A stretch of 64,000 nt of DNA from Limnanthes douglasii subsp. nivea (taxonomy: Eukaryota > Streptophyta > Magnoliopsida > Brassicales > Limnanthaceae), in the NCBI GenBank assembly GCA_036936605.1, contig JAUPFV010000001.1:168912643-168976642 (forward strand), written 5' to 3'. The stretch's first letter is position 1. Each line of letters opens with the position of its first letter. Shown piece after piece: positions 1 to 10,903 of this stretch. Both the position numbers and the translations under genes were made by a program. The notes under the pieces are model-generated. The model searched no databases. It saw nothing but the letters and a program-made list of their open reading frames with translations, and was not told the DNA's origin.

Positions 1-174
1 ATAATATAAATAGCTTCATTACTAAGTAGCTCTATTTTAGAAAATCGTCTTAAAAGAAGTATTAAGTGAAGATAACGCATCTTTCGATGTTTTGGCATCT
101 TAATTTAGTACCAATAATAATCCTCCGAAAAAAAAATCAATCACCCTACCAAACAAGTTTTTGGAAAATATGTC
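1..174 (+). pseudogene. Ty3/gypsy pol relic, left part (RNase H-integrase linker)
   Basis: Translated with frameshifts, this stretch gives a decayed version of the segment between RNase H and integrase in Tat-type gypsy polyproteins. The same reading resumes at 11327, directly after element 1, and continues into an integrase zinc-finger region. The two pieces were therefore one gene split by the insertion of element 1. It has no function of its own. The assignment rests mainly on continuity with the right-hand piece, because alone it is too short and too decayed to name. Confidence 0.5.
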
Positions 175-595
175 TGATGAACTCAGAAAATCCTTAGTGT
201 AGTTCAGAAATGGAAATATTCGTGGAAGAGAATCGGACTAGGAAATGTTCGTATGAAGTGATATTAGGTAACTAAATCAGTGTTTTGTAGAGAGAGAAAG
301 AGACAAAATGAATAAATGTAGCAATAATTGAATAATTATTGGCCTTTTCCCAAAAAGGGAATGTCATTTTTATAGTACATGAGGTGGGTAGTAAAATCAT
401 ATAATTACCACTATAAAAGTGGATTTCTCACCCCACTCTTTTACTATTTACAGACAAGTTCTTGTTGTTCCTTATTTAACTCCTTTACTTCTTATGTTTG
501 TTTTACTTTGGTCCTTAATAACTAAATTTACATGCTTAGGCCTTTTACTTGGTATAATTTTCCTATTGATTACCTATATTTTTCTCCCCTTATCA
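175..595 (-). repeat. 3' LTR of element 1
   Basis: This 421-bp repeat matches 10904-11326 almost base for base over its whole length, with scattered substitutions. It has TG...CA ends and is preceded by the target-site duplication ATGTC. Because the element lies on the minus strand, this left copy is the 3' LTR. The few differences between the LTRs indicate an insertion that is not brand new but younger than the relic around it. Confidence 0.92.
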
Positions 596-598
596 GTA

Positions 599-607
599 GC
601 CCCCCAG
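599..607 (-). other. Polypurine tract of element 1
   Basis: Read on the minus strand the sequence is CTGGGGGGC, ending about 3 bases inside the 3' LTR. A purine run at this position primes plus-strand DNA synthesis in LTR retrotransposons. It agrees with the minus orientation set by the primer-binding site and pol. Confidence 0.65.
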
Positions 608-965
608 TCCTTACTTAGATATCTGAGTGAGGACTGGATTTATTTTCCAAACCCATTCGGATCTTACGACCTCCTCAGATCGGATGATGCTGCTGGTTGT
701 ACCTTACCCATAGCTGCGTAACCTCCTTAGAGGTGATGATCTCATCACTAATCATAATGACCTCACCTAAGTCATCATTGTTTTTGAACTCGCGTGCTTT
801 GTCTTACCCTTACAGCTTCAGATATTTCTTAAATAGCAAGGTGACTTCTGGCCACATGTCGCACCCTGAACCTAATTCTCTAGCGCGTCAATCGAAGCGG
901 TTGTCGACAAGGGAAGCATGTCAAAGATCCTCTAACCTTTAACCTCTCACCTTCTGATTTCTTAA

Positions 966-974
966 CTATAAATA
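966..974 (+). promoter_or_regulatory. Candidate TATA box of the antisense ORF in element 1
   Basis: CTATAAATA lies about 400 bp upstream of the antisense ORF start at 1371, followed by a T/C-rich leader. A similar TATA-like word precedes the antisense ORF of element 3 near 30026. The composition is AT-rich, so one match is weak. The shared placement is the main argument that this strand has its own promoter. Confidence 0.3.
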
Positions 975-1370
975 TCTACTTTCTTATCTGAATAAAGGTT
1001 TCACATTTTTTATTTCTGTCTATCTTTGAATCGAGAGTATTTGTTCTAGAGAAAAAGTCCTGAAACCAACTTCCCGCTTTGCATTTTCATTCCTGAAGAG
1101 TTCGTCAACCTCGAACGGTATAAGCTTTGGAGGTGGTTTAATATTTCTAACCAAATCGCTGCTCTTAGGCCTCCCGGTGGAAGAGCGCATCCTACACCTG
1201 TATAGATTTGGGAATCAAAGTTTTGTGACAACTAGTCCCCTATCCGAGAATGCTCCTTTAATCTCGCTGCTTCATCCCCCGGTCAAGCTTGTTCTAGTGA
1301 CGACAAGGTTGATCCTTCAACGTCTTAACCTCCTTCTGAATTTCCTTCTAGAACTTATCCCTTCATAATC

Positions 1371-4300
1371 ATGGGTGATGAGAGAGGAAAACCAACTAGC
1401 AAGAATACAAAGGAACACATTAAAAAGAAAAGGTCCACCAAATGAAAATCTCTTCTTCAACTACAACTCCTCAGGTGACTCCACAGGGGTCACCGCAAAC
1501 GACTTTAGAAGTGAGTCCTATGAGGCCTTCGACAAGAGGTGTCCGGTCAGAGCCAGTTTTAGCATCCATCCCTGAACTTCAAGAAATAAATATAGTTGAT
1601 GAGCCCGACAACGACCAAGAGAAACCTGATATGGTGGTGGTTGAAGCTCAGCCTTTACGAGCAGTTCTTGGTGCCATTTCTCCCCCCGGACCTTCCGAGC
1701 CGATCCAAGATGCTTCCTTTCCTCCCCCAGAAACTTTCACTGGTCTTCCCACTAAGAACAGGGAGGCTCCTTTAGTGAAGAAAAATAAAAAGAAGAGGAA
1801 ACGCACAACCGACTTGCCTTCGAACATAGAGGATATTTTAGATGATAACCTTCGTGACATAGAGTATAAGCATCTTCTTGCGGTGTACAAAGTGAAGTAC
1901 AAATACTTTCATCCAACTGAGGAAGTAAAGCTGAGAGACCGATGGGGAATTCACAAGAACATCACAATTCAGTTTCCCACCATCGGAGAGACTCCGTTGT
2001 CTGCTGGAAGCAATAAGCTGATCATTTATACCGAGCTAATGAACTGGGATTTTCGTTTGCCCTTTGATCCTGCTCTGGTCGAGTACTTTCATCTGATTGG
2101 ACTGTGTACTTCTCAAGCTAGTGCCAACATGTGGTACACGCTCATGCCTGCATCATGGCCTCCAGACTCTCCGAAATTTCCTTTTCCATGGAACAACTCA
2201 TCTCTATCTTAGGTGAATTCTTATTACCCTTTCTATTCTCTTGGTTTTGCCAGACAGTTCAGGGTCATCAAAGATTTCTTATAGGCTGACAAGAAATAGA
2301 AACAAAAATTTGTCTTCGTATCCAGATTATGGGAGACTAGATTCATCGATTTCAAAGACCTTCCGCTGATCATTTATACCGAGCTCATGAATTGGGGTCT
2401 TCGTCTGCCCCTTGATCCCGTTCTGGTTGGTGCCAACATGTGGTACACGCTCATGCCTGCATCATGGCCTCCAGACTCTCCGAAATTTTATTTTCCATGG
2501 AACAGTTCATCTCCATCTCAGGTGTGGCTAAGAATTCTCATTACTCTTTCTATTCTCTTGGTTTTGCCAGACAATTCAGGGTCATCAAAGATTTCTTATA
2601 GGCTGACAAGAAATAGAAACAAAAATTTGTCTTTGTATCCGGATTATGGGAGACTAGCTTCATCGATTTCGAAGACCTTCCGCATCGGTTGACTCTAAAA
2701 TGGTCTGGGCATGGTAAGTATCCTTGTATATTCTTTTATTTCACTGGTCATAGTCAGATAACCTAATACTTTCTTTCAACATCTATGAAAGGGATATTCT
2801 TTGTATATTCCTTATATGTTCTTTTAAGAAGTTGAGTGCCTGGACAGGTGAGCATTGGGACCATAAGTTCCATCAAAGCTTTCTACTGATGAACTTCGTA
2901 AAAAGAAACCTCTGGAGGTACGACTTAGGCGATAAAAGGTCAATATCCGAGCTTATGTTGGCTCATCCAAATGATGCCATCCTCAAACGCTTAGAGTGTT
3001 TAGACAACCCCGTTTACCTTTCCACCTGGGCTCAGGCTCCGAGCCATCAAGATGCGGAAAAACCCGAGAAGGGTGAAGAGGAGACCGAGGAGGATGCCGA
3101 GTCGGAGGGTGAAATTCTCGAAGAGCAAGGAGTTAGAAATCAGGAGGGTCCCCAAAATGAAACTCAGGGAGGTCTTCAAGGTAAAATTCAGGGTGATCCC
3201 CAAGATGAAATTCGGGAGGGGGGGGGTCCCCAAGATAAGGAAAGACCACTAGAAGTTCAACAAAAGAACCCTGTAGGCCCTCAGATCGACCCTCAAACCC
3301 ACATTCAAGAAGAGGGATTGAAAGAGTCTGACAAATCCGTTGGGGTGAGGCCGCATGGTAGGGCTGAGGCTGTGAGGCCAAGAAGACGTACTGTTAAGGA
3401 AAAATAGAAGAAGGTGGTTGAAAGTGGAGAAGAGAGTGACAACATGACCTGTCCGAGCTTGACTCCTATAAATAAGGTTATAGTGGTTGACTCTGACTTC
3501 GGGGGGAATTTTTTCTTTAGAGAAGGCAACCGCAAGAAGAAAAATTCGAAGAAGGAGAATATCTCTCTCTTGCCTCAGCTTATTTTGACTTTTACGATTA
3601 TAACTACGTCATGAATGAGCTAAAAAAATTACTTTGTGTTGCTGCCTTCCTCGAACGTAAAGCCAACCGCAAGGATCGCAATAAGAGTGAAGTCCTTCAA
3701 AAAAGGTCTGAAGTGAAGACACTGACCTCCGAGGTGGCTGAATTGAAGAGCAAGGTAAAATATTTAACAGATAAGCTTTCCAAGAAGTCAGAGATATCTT
3801 CCCAGGTAGAAATGTTGACCTTTGAGGAAACTGAACTTAAAAAGAAAGTGAAAGAGCTGACCGATGAGCTAGCTAAGACAACAGAAGTGTCCTCTCAACC
3901 GAAAGAGGTCGAAGGAAAACTTTCTAAGGAGAAGAAAACTTCTGATAATCGTTTAGCTACCATTACTTCCCTTACAGCTGAACTTTCCAAGGAAAAGAAG
4001 CAATTTGACGATGAGCGAGAACGGTTCATTACTAGAGAAATTGAACGGGACACTCTGTTTGATGGCCTTACGGAGTCTTGTGCAAAAACCAAGGTATACT
4101 TCTAGAAATCAGTCGAAGATATTGAGAAGTTATCAGCGGAGAATGAATCTCTGAAGAAAAACTTCGAGACTGAGTAGAAGAAGCGCCTTGATGAATAGGC
4201 AGCTGGTATCGTTACTTGCCTAGAAGAAAGAGATGCCAACCTGAGTTCTGCTATAGTGCTGGAGATGCATGAAAGGGTCCTAGAGAAGCATCACCATGTG

Positions 4301-4402
4301 GGCGTCTCCATGGAAGACTTATAATCTAGTGATGATACAGAAAGCTCGTCCTCAGAGTCTGATTCCTCTGAAGGCAGTAAGGAAAATTCTGCATCCGATT
4401 AG
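1371..4402 (+). pseudogene. Antisense ORF of element 1 (Transposase_28-like, coiled coil)
   Basis: This plus-strand coding region lies opposite to the element's own genes. It starts at ATG 1371 and shifts frame at 1442, where ATG and TGA overlap. A Pro/Ser-rich N-terminus and a basic KKNKKKRKR patch precede a domain with LPFDPALVEYFHLIGLC, which I recognise as the plant family called putative gypsy-type transposon (Pfam Transposase_28). Later blocks are an acidic, Gln-rich segment (2832-3407) with imperfect GPQ/GDPQ peptide repeats, a Lys/Glu coiled coil (3611-4105) and a Ser/Asp/Glu-rich tail ending at 4402. A canonical intron (GTAAGT at 2714, TTTTAAG ending at 2829) separates two blocks. 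Frameshifts, stops and an internal duplication make this copy defective. The molecular function of the family is not established. Confidence 0.75.
2010..2693 (+). repeat. Internal tandem duplication inside the antisense ORF
   Basis: About 330 bp (2010-2345) is repeated at about 2362-2693. Both copies contain the words for ELMNW, the MWYTLMPASWPPDSPKF segment and the following GGGTCATCAAAGATTTC stretch. The second copy lacks the bases coding for the EYFHLIGLCTSQA part. The duplication repeats the Transposase_28-like core and breaks the reading frame. Confidence 0.8.
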
Positions 4403-4601
4403 CAAGCATCGAATATTTTCTGTGTTATTTTGTTAACTATTTGTACCCAAGACCTGCTAAAAAACAAACTTTTGTTATGTACAATTTGCCTCTTGTTGTG
4501 AGGATTTATGATGGAACAAACCTCTGAGTAATGCTTAACCTAAAACATTTCTTCCCTGATTAAGTTTGTCTAATGCTTGTTTTCTTATGATTTAAAAATA
4601 T

Positions 4602-4852
4602 GAATTCTCTTGTCCAAACTTCTTTGGAGTAAGTTTTGAGTTAAAAAATATAAACTTTCTTGTCCAAACTTTTTTGGAGTACGTTTTGAGTTTAAAAAGA
4701 TGAACTTTCTCGTCTGAAATTTTTTGGAGTATGTTTAGAGTTCCAAAAGATAAACTTTCTTGTCCAAATGTTTTTGGAGTATGTTTTGAGTTCAAAAAGA
4801 TGAACTTTCTCGTCCAAACTTTTTTGGAGTATGTTTTGAGTTCAAAACGATG
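4602..4852. repeat. ~50-bp tandem array at the 3' side of element 1 pol
   Basis: Five imperfect copies of a ~50-bp unit occur, each with the words ACTTTCTTGTCCAAAC and TTTTTGGAGTATGTTTTGAG. Unit starts fall near 4602, 4652, 4702, 4752 and 4801. The array lies between the end of pol (5010) and the antisense ORF. Tandem arrays at this place are known in Tat/Ogre elements. Confidence 0.85.
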
Positions 4853-5009
4853 ACCTTTTTACGACTCGTTTTAAGAAGGCAACGTAATTTTATATATGAG
4901 TGGGCTATTAGGACACCTCATTAAAACCTTCCTGCACCATCAGGGTAGGAAAGAGTATGCCACTGATACTTACATAAACTGATAAAGAAAATATTTACAT
5001 ATTACACTT

Positions 5010-6189
5010 TTACTCTAAGTAAATTTTGAGGTGCTCAATGTTCCAAGGGTGGGGAAGATCTCTTCCTTCTTTATCCTTTAACTTGTACGTCCTCGGTTTT
5101 ATCTTCTTGGTTACCATGTACGGACCCTCCCAATTTGGAGCTAATTTTCCCAGTCTCTTTTCTTTTGTGTGAAGGAAGACTTTCCTTAGACCCTTATCCC
5201 CCACCTTGAATTCCCTTCTTCTAACTTTTGATGCATATCGGCTCTTCATTAGAGTCTGATAGTGTAAAGAGTTTAATTGCGCCCTTCTTCTCTTTTCTTC
5301 TATTAGGTCCAACTCGGTGCGCTTTTCGTTATCATTTCCTTCCACGTAATACTCGCTTAATCTGTAAGATGGGAACATGCTTTCCGACGGTACTACCTTA
5401 TCAATTCCATAAAACAAGTGCGAAGGACGGCTCGTGCGTTGCGGTCTGAGGAGTGATCCTATAAGCCCATAAAACTTCTTGCAAGTAGTTCGGCCATTTC
5501 CCAGCTTTACCCTCTAGATTCTTCCTCTGTCCATCTAAGATTGTCTGGTTAGTTACTTTGACTTGGCCATTCGCTTGAGAGTGGAAGGGCGCTGAGAAGC
5601 ATTGCTATATCCGTTTGGAGGCACAAAAAGCTCTTCTTTCATTGTTACCTAACTGCAGACTATTATCCATCGTAATTTTCCTTGGTACTCCAAAGCAACA
5701 ACAAATGTTAGAGATAATAAATTTGATCACATCTTTTGCTCTTGTTCCTGCTAATGGTTCATCCTCTACCCACTTGGGGAAGTAATCCACCGCAACAATG
5801 ATCGTTTGGCGACCTCCTGAGGCTATTGGGAGGGGTCCGACAAGGTCGATACCCCATCGGTCGAATGGCAAAGACTCTGATATTGATTCGATGGGAACAC
5901 CGGGCATATGGATCGAGTTAGCAAATCGTTGGAAAGTGTCGCATTTCTGTACTAACTCCTTTGCATCTGATGAGATGGTTGGCCAATAATAACCAGCCAG
6001 AAGAACCCTTCGTATCAACGTTTTATAACCATAGTGTGCTGACCCTTCCCCATCGTGCAGCTCTGAAAGTATCAGTTGTGACTCATCCTTCCTTAAACAA
6101 CGAAGTAAATGCCTGCTAAAATATTTCTTATACAGTACATCCCCGAGTACCACGTACCCATATGCCTTGAATCGTATTCTTTTGGCCAT
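5010..6189 (-). pseudogene. Element 1 integrase
   Basis: The first block (6189 down to 5605) has a histidine-rich N-terminal finger region (HDGEGSAHYGYKTLIRR) followed by KCDTFQRF, where the second cysteine of the usual C-x2-C pair is replaced by Phe. The catalytic core starts at RWGIDLVGPLP (first Asp), and the second Asp lies in ITMDN. The frame breaks before the catalytic Glu. A second block (5417 down to 5010) carries the C-terminal domain with KVRRREFKVGD, PNWEGPY and a WNIEHLKIYL end. This enzyme would insert element cDNA into chromosomal DNA. The broken frame and the lost zinc ligand make it inactive. Confidence 0.85.
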
Positions 6190-6429
6190 TAATTTGTCAA
6201 CTGCAATATGTCATGGACTAAAAACTCTTCTATCTCACATCTCTAATCTTTCAACAGAGCTGTAGAAATTTGGAAAGCCTTGATGCCTCCTTCAACCAAC
6301 TCGGATCCCTTAACGATTAATGGACTTTCTTAGGTAACTATCCATCTGTACTCCTCTGAGTAAGATGCCTTGGCCAAGTAATCAACCACCAAATTCCCTG
6401 CCCTATGAACATGTTTCAATCTGATGTCC

Positions 6430-7290
6430 TCAAAATCTAAGGTTAAAGCCTTCAAAACCCCCCAGTTGCTTCACTAAATGATCTTTTATTGCTTCTGATC
6501 GTCCAGAAGCATGGTTCACTAAAAGTTGGAAATCACTTATCAACTTGACTCTTTTGGCTCCACAAATTTTTGCAAGTCTTAGTCCAGCCAAAGCTGTTTC
6601 ATACTCTGCTTCATTGTTTGATGCTTTGAATCCGAGTCGAATGCTTGATACATCGCAATTTCTTTCGGAGATGTTAACTGTACTCCTGCACCGCAACCAG
6701 ATGAGCTTGATCCTCCATCAGTTCGGACTATCCACTCTGGGATGGATTTTCTGTATCAATATCCATGTCACTCTGATTAGAATGGAATTCAACCAAGAAG
6801 TCAGCCAATGCTTGTGCTTTGATAACGGTTCGTGGTTCAAATTCAATATCAAAGTCTCCAAGTTCTACCGACCACTTTGCCATTCTTCCCGATACATCAG
6901 ACCTTTGTAGTATGTTCTTCAGCGAAAAGATTTCTGTACCACAATTGAATGAGCCTGAAACTAGGGCCTCATCTTTCGCGCAGATGTTTTTAGTGTGAGT
7001 GCTAAATTTTCTAATTTTAGGTAATGCTTCTCCGCGTCCAAAAGACTCTTACTCACATAGTAGATCGGTCTCGGAACACTTAATTCTTCTCAGATTAAGA
7101 GTGCGCTTACCGCAAAATCTAACCGCAAAATCTGACACTGCCAGATAAATGAATAGATTATCTTCCGGATGTGGCTCTGTCAAGATTTCCAGGGAGGAGA
7201 GGTGTTGTTTGATGTGATTAAAGGCATCTGAACGTTCTTGCGTCAATTGAAACAATTTTCTTTTCTCAGTACTTGGAAGAAAGGGGCACA
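6430..7290 (-). pseudogene. Element 1 RNase H domain
   Basis: The block 7291-7049 matches the connection region after RT, with SDKCAPFFQVL-like context upstream and NLFIYLAVSDFAV inside. The block 6696-6430 contains FKASNNEAEYETALAGLRLA, the conserved RNase H core of plant gypsy elements with its Glu, and SDFQLLVNHASG with the following Asp. The pieces are in different frames with stops between them. RNase H would remove the RNA template during reverse transcription. The region directly follows RT and precedes integrase, the normal Ty3 order. Confidence 0.75.
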
Positions 7291-8055
7291 TTTATCCGAG
7301 GACCTTGATATGAGTATGTTTAATGCTGCCCACTTTCCAGTCACAATTTCCACCTCTTTGATCGTTCTTGGCGGGTCCATAGTACACAAAGCATTTATCT
7401 GTACCGGATCAGCTTCGATTCCCTGTTCGTTGACTACGTAACCTAAGAATTTTCCGGATCTTACCCCGAACATACACTTTTCTTGGTTCAACTTTAAATT
7501 TATCTTGGCCAAATTGGCAAAGGTTTCTTCCAAGTCAGCTACATGATCCTCATCCCTGAGGCTTTTAACTAACAAGTCAGTGTTCTTTAATCCAAATGAC
7601 ATCACCTTGTAATAGTGCATGTCCCTTCCAGTGATAAAAGTTGTACTCTCTTGGTTCTTTGGGTCCATCTGGATTTGATTGTATCCAGCTTAAGCATCCA
7701 TAAAGGAAAGTAAACGATTTCTGGACGTCGAGTCAACCAACTGATCAATTATGGGGACCGGGAAAAGATCTTTAGGGAAAGCTCTATTCATATCAGTAAA
7801 GTCTACACACATCCGCCACTTGGCATTTTTCTTTTTTACTAAGACTGGGTTGGCCATCCACAAAGGATATTGTGATTCACGGATGTGGCCTACTTTTTTC
7901 AAACGGATCACTTCTGTCATTATCGCTTCAGCTCTTTCTTGAGAGAAGGATATTCTCTTCTGAATGATCGGACGAACACTGTTCTGTATTGCTAATCTGT
8001 GACAGATAACATCTTGTGGGACCCCTGTAACATCTTTTGTGCACCAATAAAACAA
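7243..8055 (-). pseudogene. Element 1 reverse transcriptase lacking the YxDD box
   Basis: The N-terminal palm and fingers are clear: VGHIRESQYPLWMANPVLVKKK, WRMCVDFTDMNRAFPKD and, after a stop at about 7690, the Q(I)QMDP region and MSFGLKN. Directly after GLKN the protein reads TDLLVKSLRDEDH. In related elements about 35 residues, including the catalytic YIDD, lie between these two words. The join is in frame near 7578, so the deletion has removed the metal-binding aspartates. The downstream LEETFANLAKINLKLNQEKC segment is normal. Elements 2 and 3 in this window still have YIDD at this place. Confidence 0.88.
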
Positions 8056-8100
8056 ATGTAATTTGGTCGAAAGAAATTTGAGTAAACTTTCTTTTACCTC

Positions 8101-9300
8101 CTAGGATAGCCTTGTACCAATCTTGAGCCTTTTCTTTGGAAAAAAAACATGATCCTCAAAACCTTCATCAGGAACCATGAACCCAGAGGACTCCCTCGGA
8201 TCGCCACAAGATCGGAATCCGCTGGAGACCCCTCTGATTGCTATTCTTTTTTTCGATTCGACCCCCTTCACGTGCTTGCAGGCCAGCACTACTTTGTAAC
8301 ATTCTCTTGCCATCTTTTGACTGCTTCTCACCATTCTTATATTGCTACCTGCCACATACTTCAAAAATTGATGAACAATGGACGACACGACATGCATCTT
8401 AGACAACCAGGACCTTTCGAAGATGGCATTGTATGAGGTGGGAGTTTCTACCACTACAAATTGTACCGTGACTATCTTCTTGAATGGCCATCGGCCCAAC
8501 TCTATCATTCCTTCAAACTCTCTGACTACATCATCAGTCACTCTAATGAATCCCACTATCTTCTGGTCAGATCGTATGATTGCTGGTGGGTTCTTTATCT
8601 GGTTGTAGGTTGACATAAACATTATGTTAGCGGAGTTCCCTGTATCAATCAAAAAACTTCTTATCTTGTTTCCAGCTATCTCTGCTCCGATCACCACCGC
8701 ATCCTCATGCGAACCAGCTACTTCTCTCATATCATCGTCTTCAAAGCAAAGAATCAGGGATGGGTTTTCTGTATAGGTGTGATGAGGCTCCTGCTTCCAA
8801 CTGTGTTGCCAGACTAACAATCTGCCTCTTCCGAGAATAGTTTGATATTCTGCCACTGTGTCCCCACCAAAGATGGTTAGTGATTCAAAAAGTTCACATA
8901 ATTCACTAACCTTTCCTCTAGCAATCGGTTCTTTAACCATGTTCACACTATTTCTGCCCGGTTTCGGATCCAGGTACTCTGCAGCTATATCAAACGCATC
9001 AACAAATTCTTCGTCCACCGCTTCGAATATCATCATGGTGTCCTCTTGTTTAGGGGAAGCTTCTGGCTTTGGTGCGAATGTGGAATTATTTTTAACAAAA
9101 TGAATTAACTTTCCATACTCTGTCAGATACTGCACCTCTTTCTTTAATTCCATACAATCTTTTGTATTGTGCCCGATATCTTCATGGAATTGGCAATATT
9201 TATTCTTCCTATGCTCCCTTGGAGTCTGCAACAGGAAAGGCTTGTGAAAATGCACATTTGCACGTGCTTTCTCAAAAATAGTTGATATACACTCAGTCAA
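8101..9300 (-). CDS. Element 1 gag C-terminus and aspartic protease
   Basis: This 399-residue open frame has a zinc knuckle near residues 38-51 (CQFHEDIGHNTKDC, a CX2HX4HX4C variant) that would bind the element RNA. The protease active site LIDTGNSANI lies around residue 220; the catalytic D-T-G is intact. Downstream are the usual family words such as ELGRWPFKKIVTVQF and NAIFERSWL, where the common GR of NAILGR is changed. The protease would release mature gag and pol proteins. The frame begins downstream of a stop at 9301, so the full gag-pol reading is interrupted. Confidence 0.85.
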   Translation of the reverse strand: MTECISTIFEKARANVHFHKPFLLQTPREHRKNKYCQFHEDIGHNTKDCMELKKEVQYLTEYGKLIHFVKNNSTFAPKPEASPKQEDTMMIFEAVDEEFVDAFDIAAEYLDPKPGRNSVNMVKEPIARGKVSELCELFESLTIFGGDTVAEYQTILGRGRLLVWQHSWKQEPHHTYTENPSLILCFEDDDMREVAGSHEDAVVIGAEIAGNKIRSFLIDTGNSANIMFMSTYNQIKNPPAIIRSDQKIVGFIRVTDDVVREFEGMIELGRWPFKKIVTVQFVVVETPTSYNAIFERSWLSKMHVVSSIVHQFLKYVAGSNIRMVRSSQKMARECYKVVLACKHVKGVESKKRIAIRGVSSGFRSCGDPRESSGFMVPDEGFEDHVFFPKKRLKIGTRLS

Positions 9301-10778
9301 CTCAACATAATGAGCAAGTCAGACTCACCTATTGGACATTGGTCTAACATATTGCTAAGTTGTTTGTCCATTCGGTGCGTATTGTTGATTTTGTACTGCC
9401 CATTGAGGAGTTTGGCTTGTTGCTTGAACTTGTGCTTGTGATCGTAAAGTTATCGTTAGCTGTGAAACCTGCGGTCGGACATTCACCGTTGTTGTACTAG
9501 CTTTGACTAAGGTCGGATCATGATAGAATTAAGACATTGACTCTATCTCTGAGGCCCTAGTTTCTTCAACTAAGATATTTTTCTCTATCTAATCCAACAA
9601 AGCTCTGAATGTCATGTCTTGTGTTTCCGCAGCGTTGTTCTTCATCACCCCTGGAAGCAGACCCATTTGGAAAGCGGTCAACACTACCTTGTCTTCACAA
9701 AACTTCATATCCGTCTTGACCTGAACAAAGAGTTTAATGTACTCTTTTAAGCTTTCTCCGACTTTGTGCCTACAGTAGATGATGGTATCCCCATTTGTAC
9801 GGAATTTCTTGCTTCTGACAAAATGTTATTGGAACATGCTCCAAAACATGTCAAAGTTTTTAATGCACCCCTGAGGTAAATGATTATACCACTTGGATGC
9901 AGCATTCTTCAAGGTTTGGAATAATGCCCTGCACAATAGCTTATCATCATCATCATAGTTGATCATAAAGTTCTTAAACTGCTCAATATGATTGTCTGGA
10001 TCTTGAGTCCCATCAAAATTTTCCAACTTAGAAATATCGAACAACTTTGGGAAGATGTCCGGAAAAAGATCTTCGGGGAGAGTGGGGATGATCTCCAATT
10101 ATGTCCGACTTTATAGGCACTTCCCGGACCATCATTTGTTGTCATATAAAGTCTTTCCTCATTTGGAGAAGTAAACTGATTACTAACTCTATAATCTTGA
10201 TTATAGCTGTCGGACTGAGGCTGTCTCCTAGGAGTAATATGTTCGACTAGAACATTCCTTGTTTTATCTTGCTCCTCGGAATACATCTTCATCTTCCCAT
10301 GATCACCTTTCTTCCTTGAATCCTTCGTTCTCCGACTAGTCTGATAAGCGTGCTTGCACATCTTCAATTTTTTTTATCTTCGGTCTGCTTTGTACCTGGC
10401 CTCGGTATTCGAAGACAAAAATTCAACTAACCTCAGGGAAGTATATTGACCAGATTTTGACAGCTCGTATCTTTGTTCTGATCTAGCTCGACTTTTGGAA
10501 TGTCGATGACTTCTCCTTCGCTGTATTTCTTCAGGTTGAATGGCATCTTGAACATGGTCAACCACAACTCTCTCTTGTCGAACTTCAGATCTTACAAACA
10601 TGGAGCTTACTATTGCCTCCTTTTCTGCATTCAACCTTTCGATATCCTCCAACAATTCTTTACGTCTAGAGACCATGACTAACTCTTCAAGAAACTCCTC
10701 GGCATATTGGTTTGGGATGTTTCCTTCGTTTGTGACTTGTTTCTTCATCAGATGATCACCAGACTCAACATCAATCAT
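9301..10778 (-). pseudogene. Element 1 gag (Retrotrans_gag)
   Basis: Frames split by stops and shifts read as one gag protein. An N-terminal charged region (10778-10374) includes VSRRKELLEDIERLNAEKEA, a probable coiled coil, and an Arg/Ser-rich patch. The core at 10098-9826 has FDGTQDPDNHIEQFKNFM and ALFQTLKNAASKWYNHLPQG, the hallmark of the Retrotrans_gag domain that forms the particle. The remainder to 9301 matches the usual VKTDMKF and AFQMGLLPG words. The same core appears in element 2 at about 21420-21640. Confidence 0.85.
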
Positions 10779-10884
10779 ATCTCTGGTCGGATTGGCCTCA
10801 GTCTCTCCACAAACTTGTGTATCCGTATTTTTTTTTAAATATCATTTTCAAGGTTTTAGAATATTAATTCTGGGTACCACTCGG

Positions 10885-10902
10885 TTCCCACAGACGGCGC
10901 CA
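10885..10902 (-). other. Primer-binding site of element 1
   Basis: On the minus strand TGGCGCCGTCTGTGGGAA begins one base inside the 5' LTR. A TGGCGCC-type sequence at this position is a tRNA primer-binding site used by many plant Ty3/gypsy elements. The exact tRNA was not assigned. Confidence 0.8.
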
Positions 10903-10903
10903 C

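Noticed and set aside
1648..1902. Minus-strand open frame of 84 codons opposite the antisense ORF
   Set aside because: It is a mirror of the Lys-rich coding stretch and has no family resemblance.
3000..3381. Minus-strand frames rich in Leu, Phe and Asp-Pro repeats
   Set aside because: They are shadows of the plus-strand GPQ/GDPQ repeat region.
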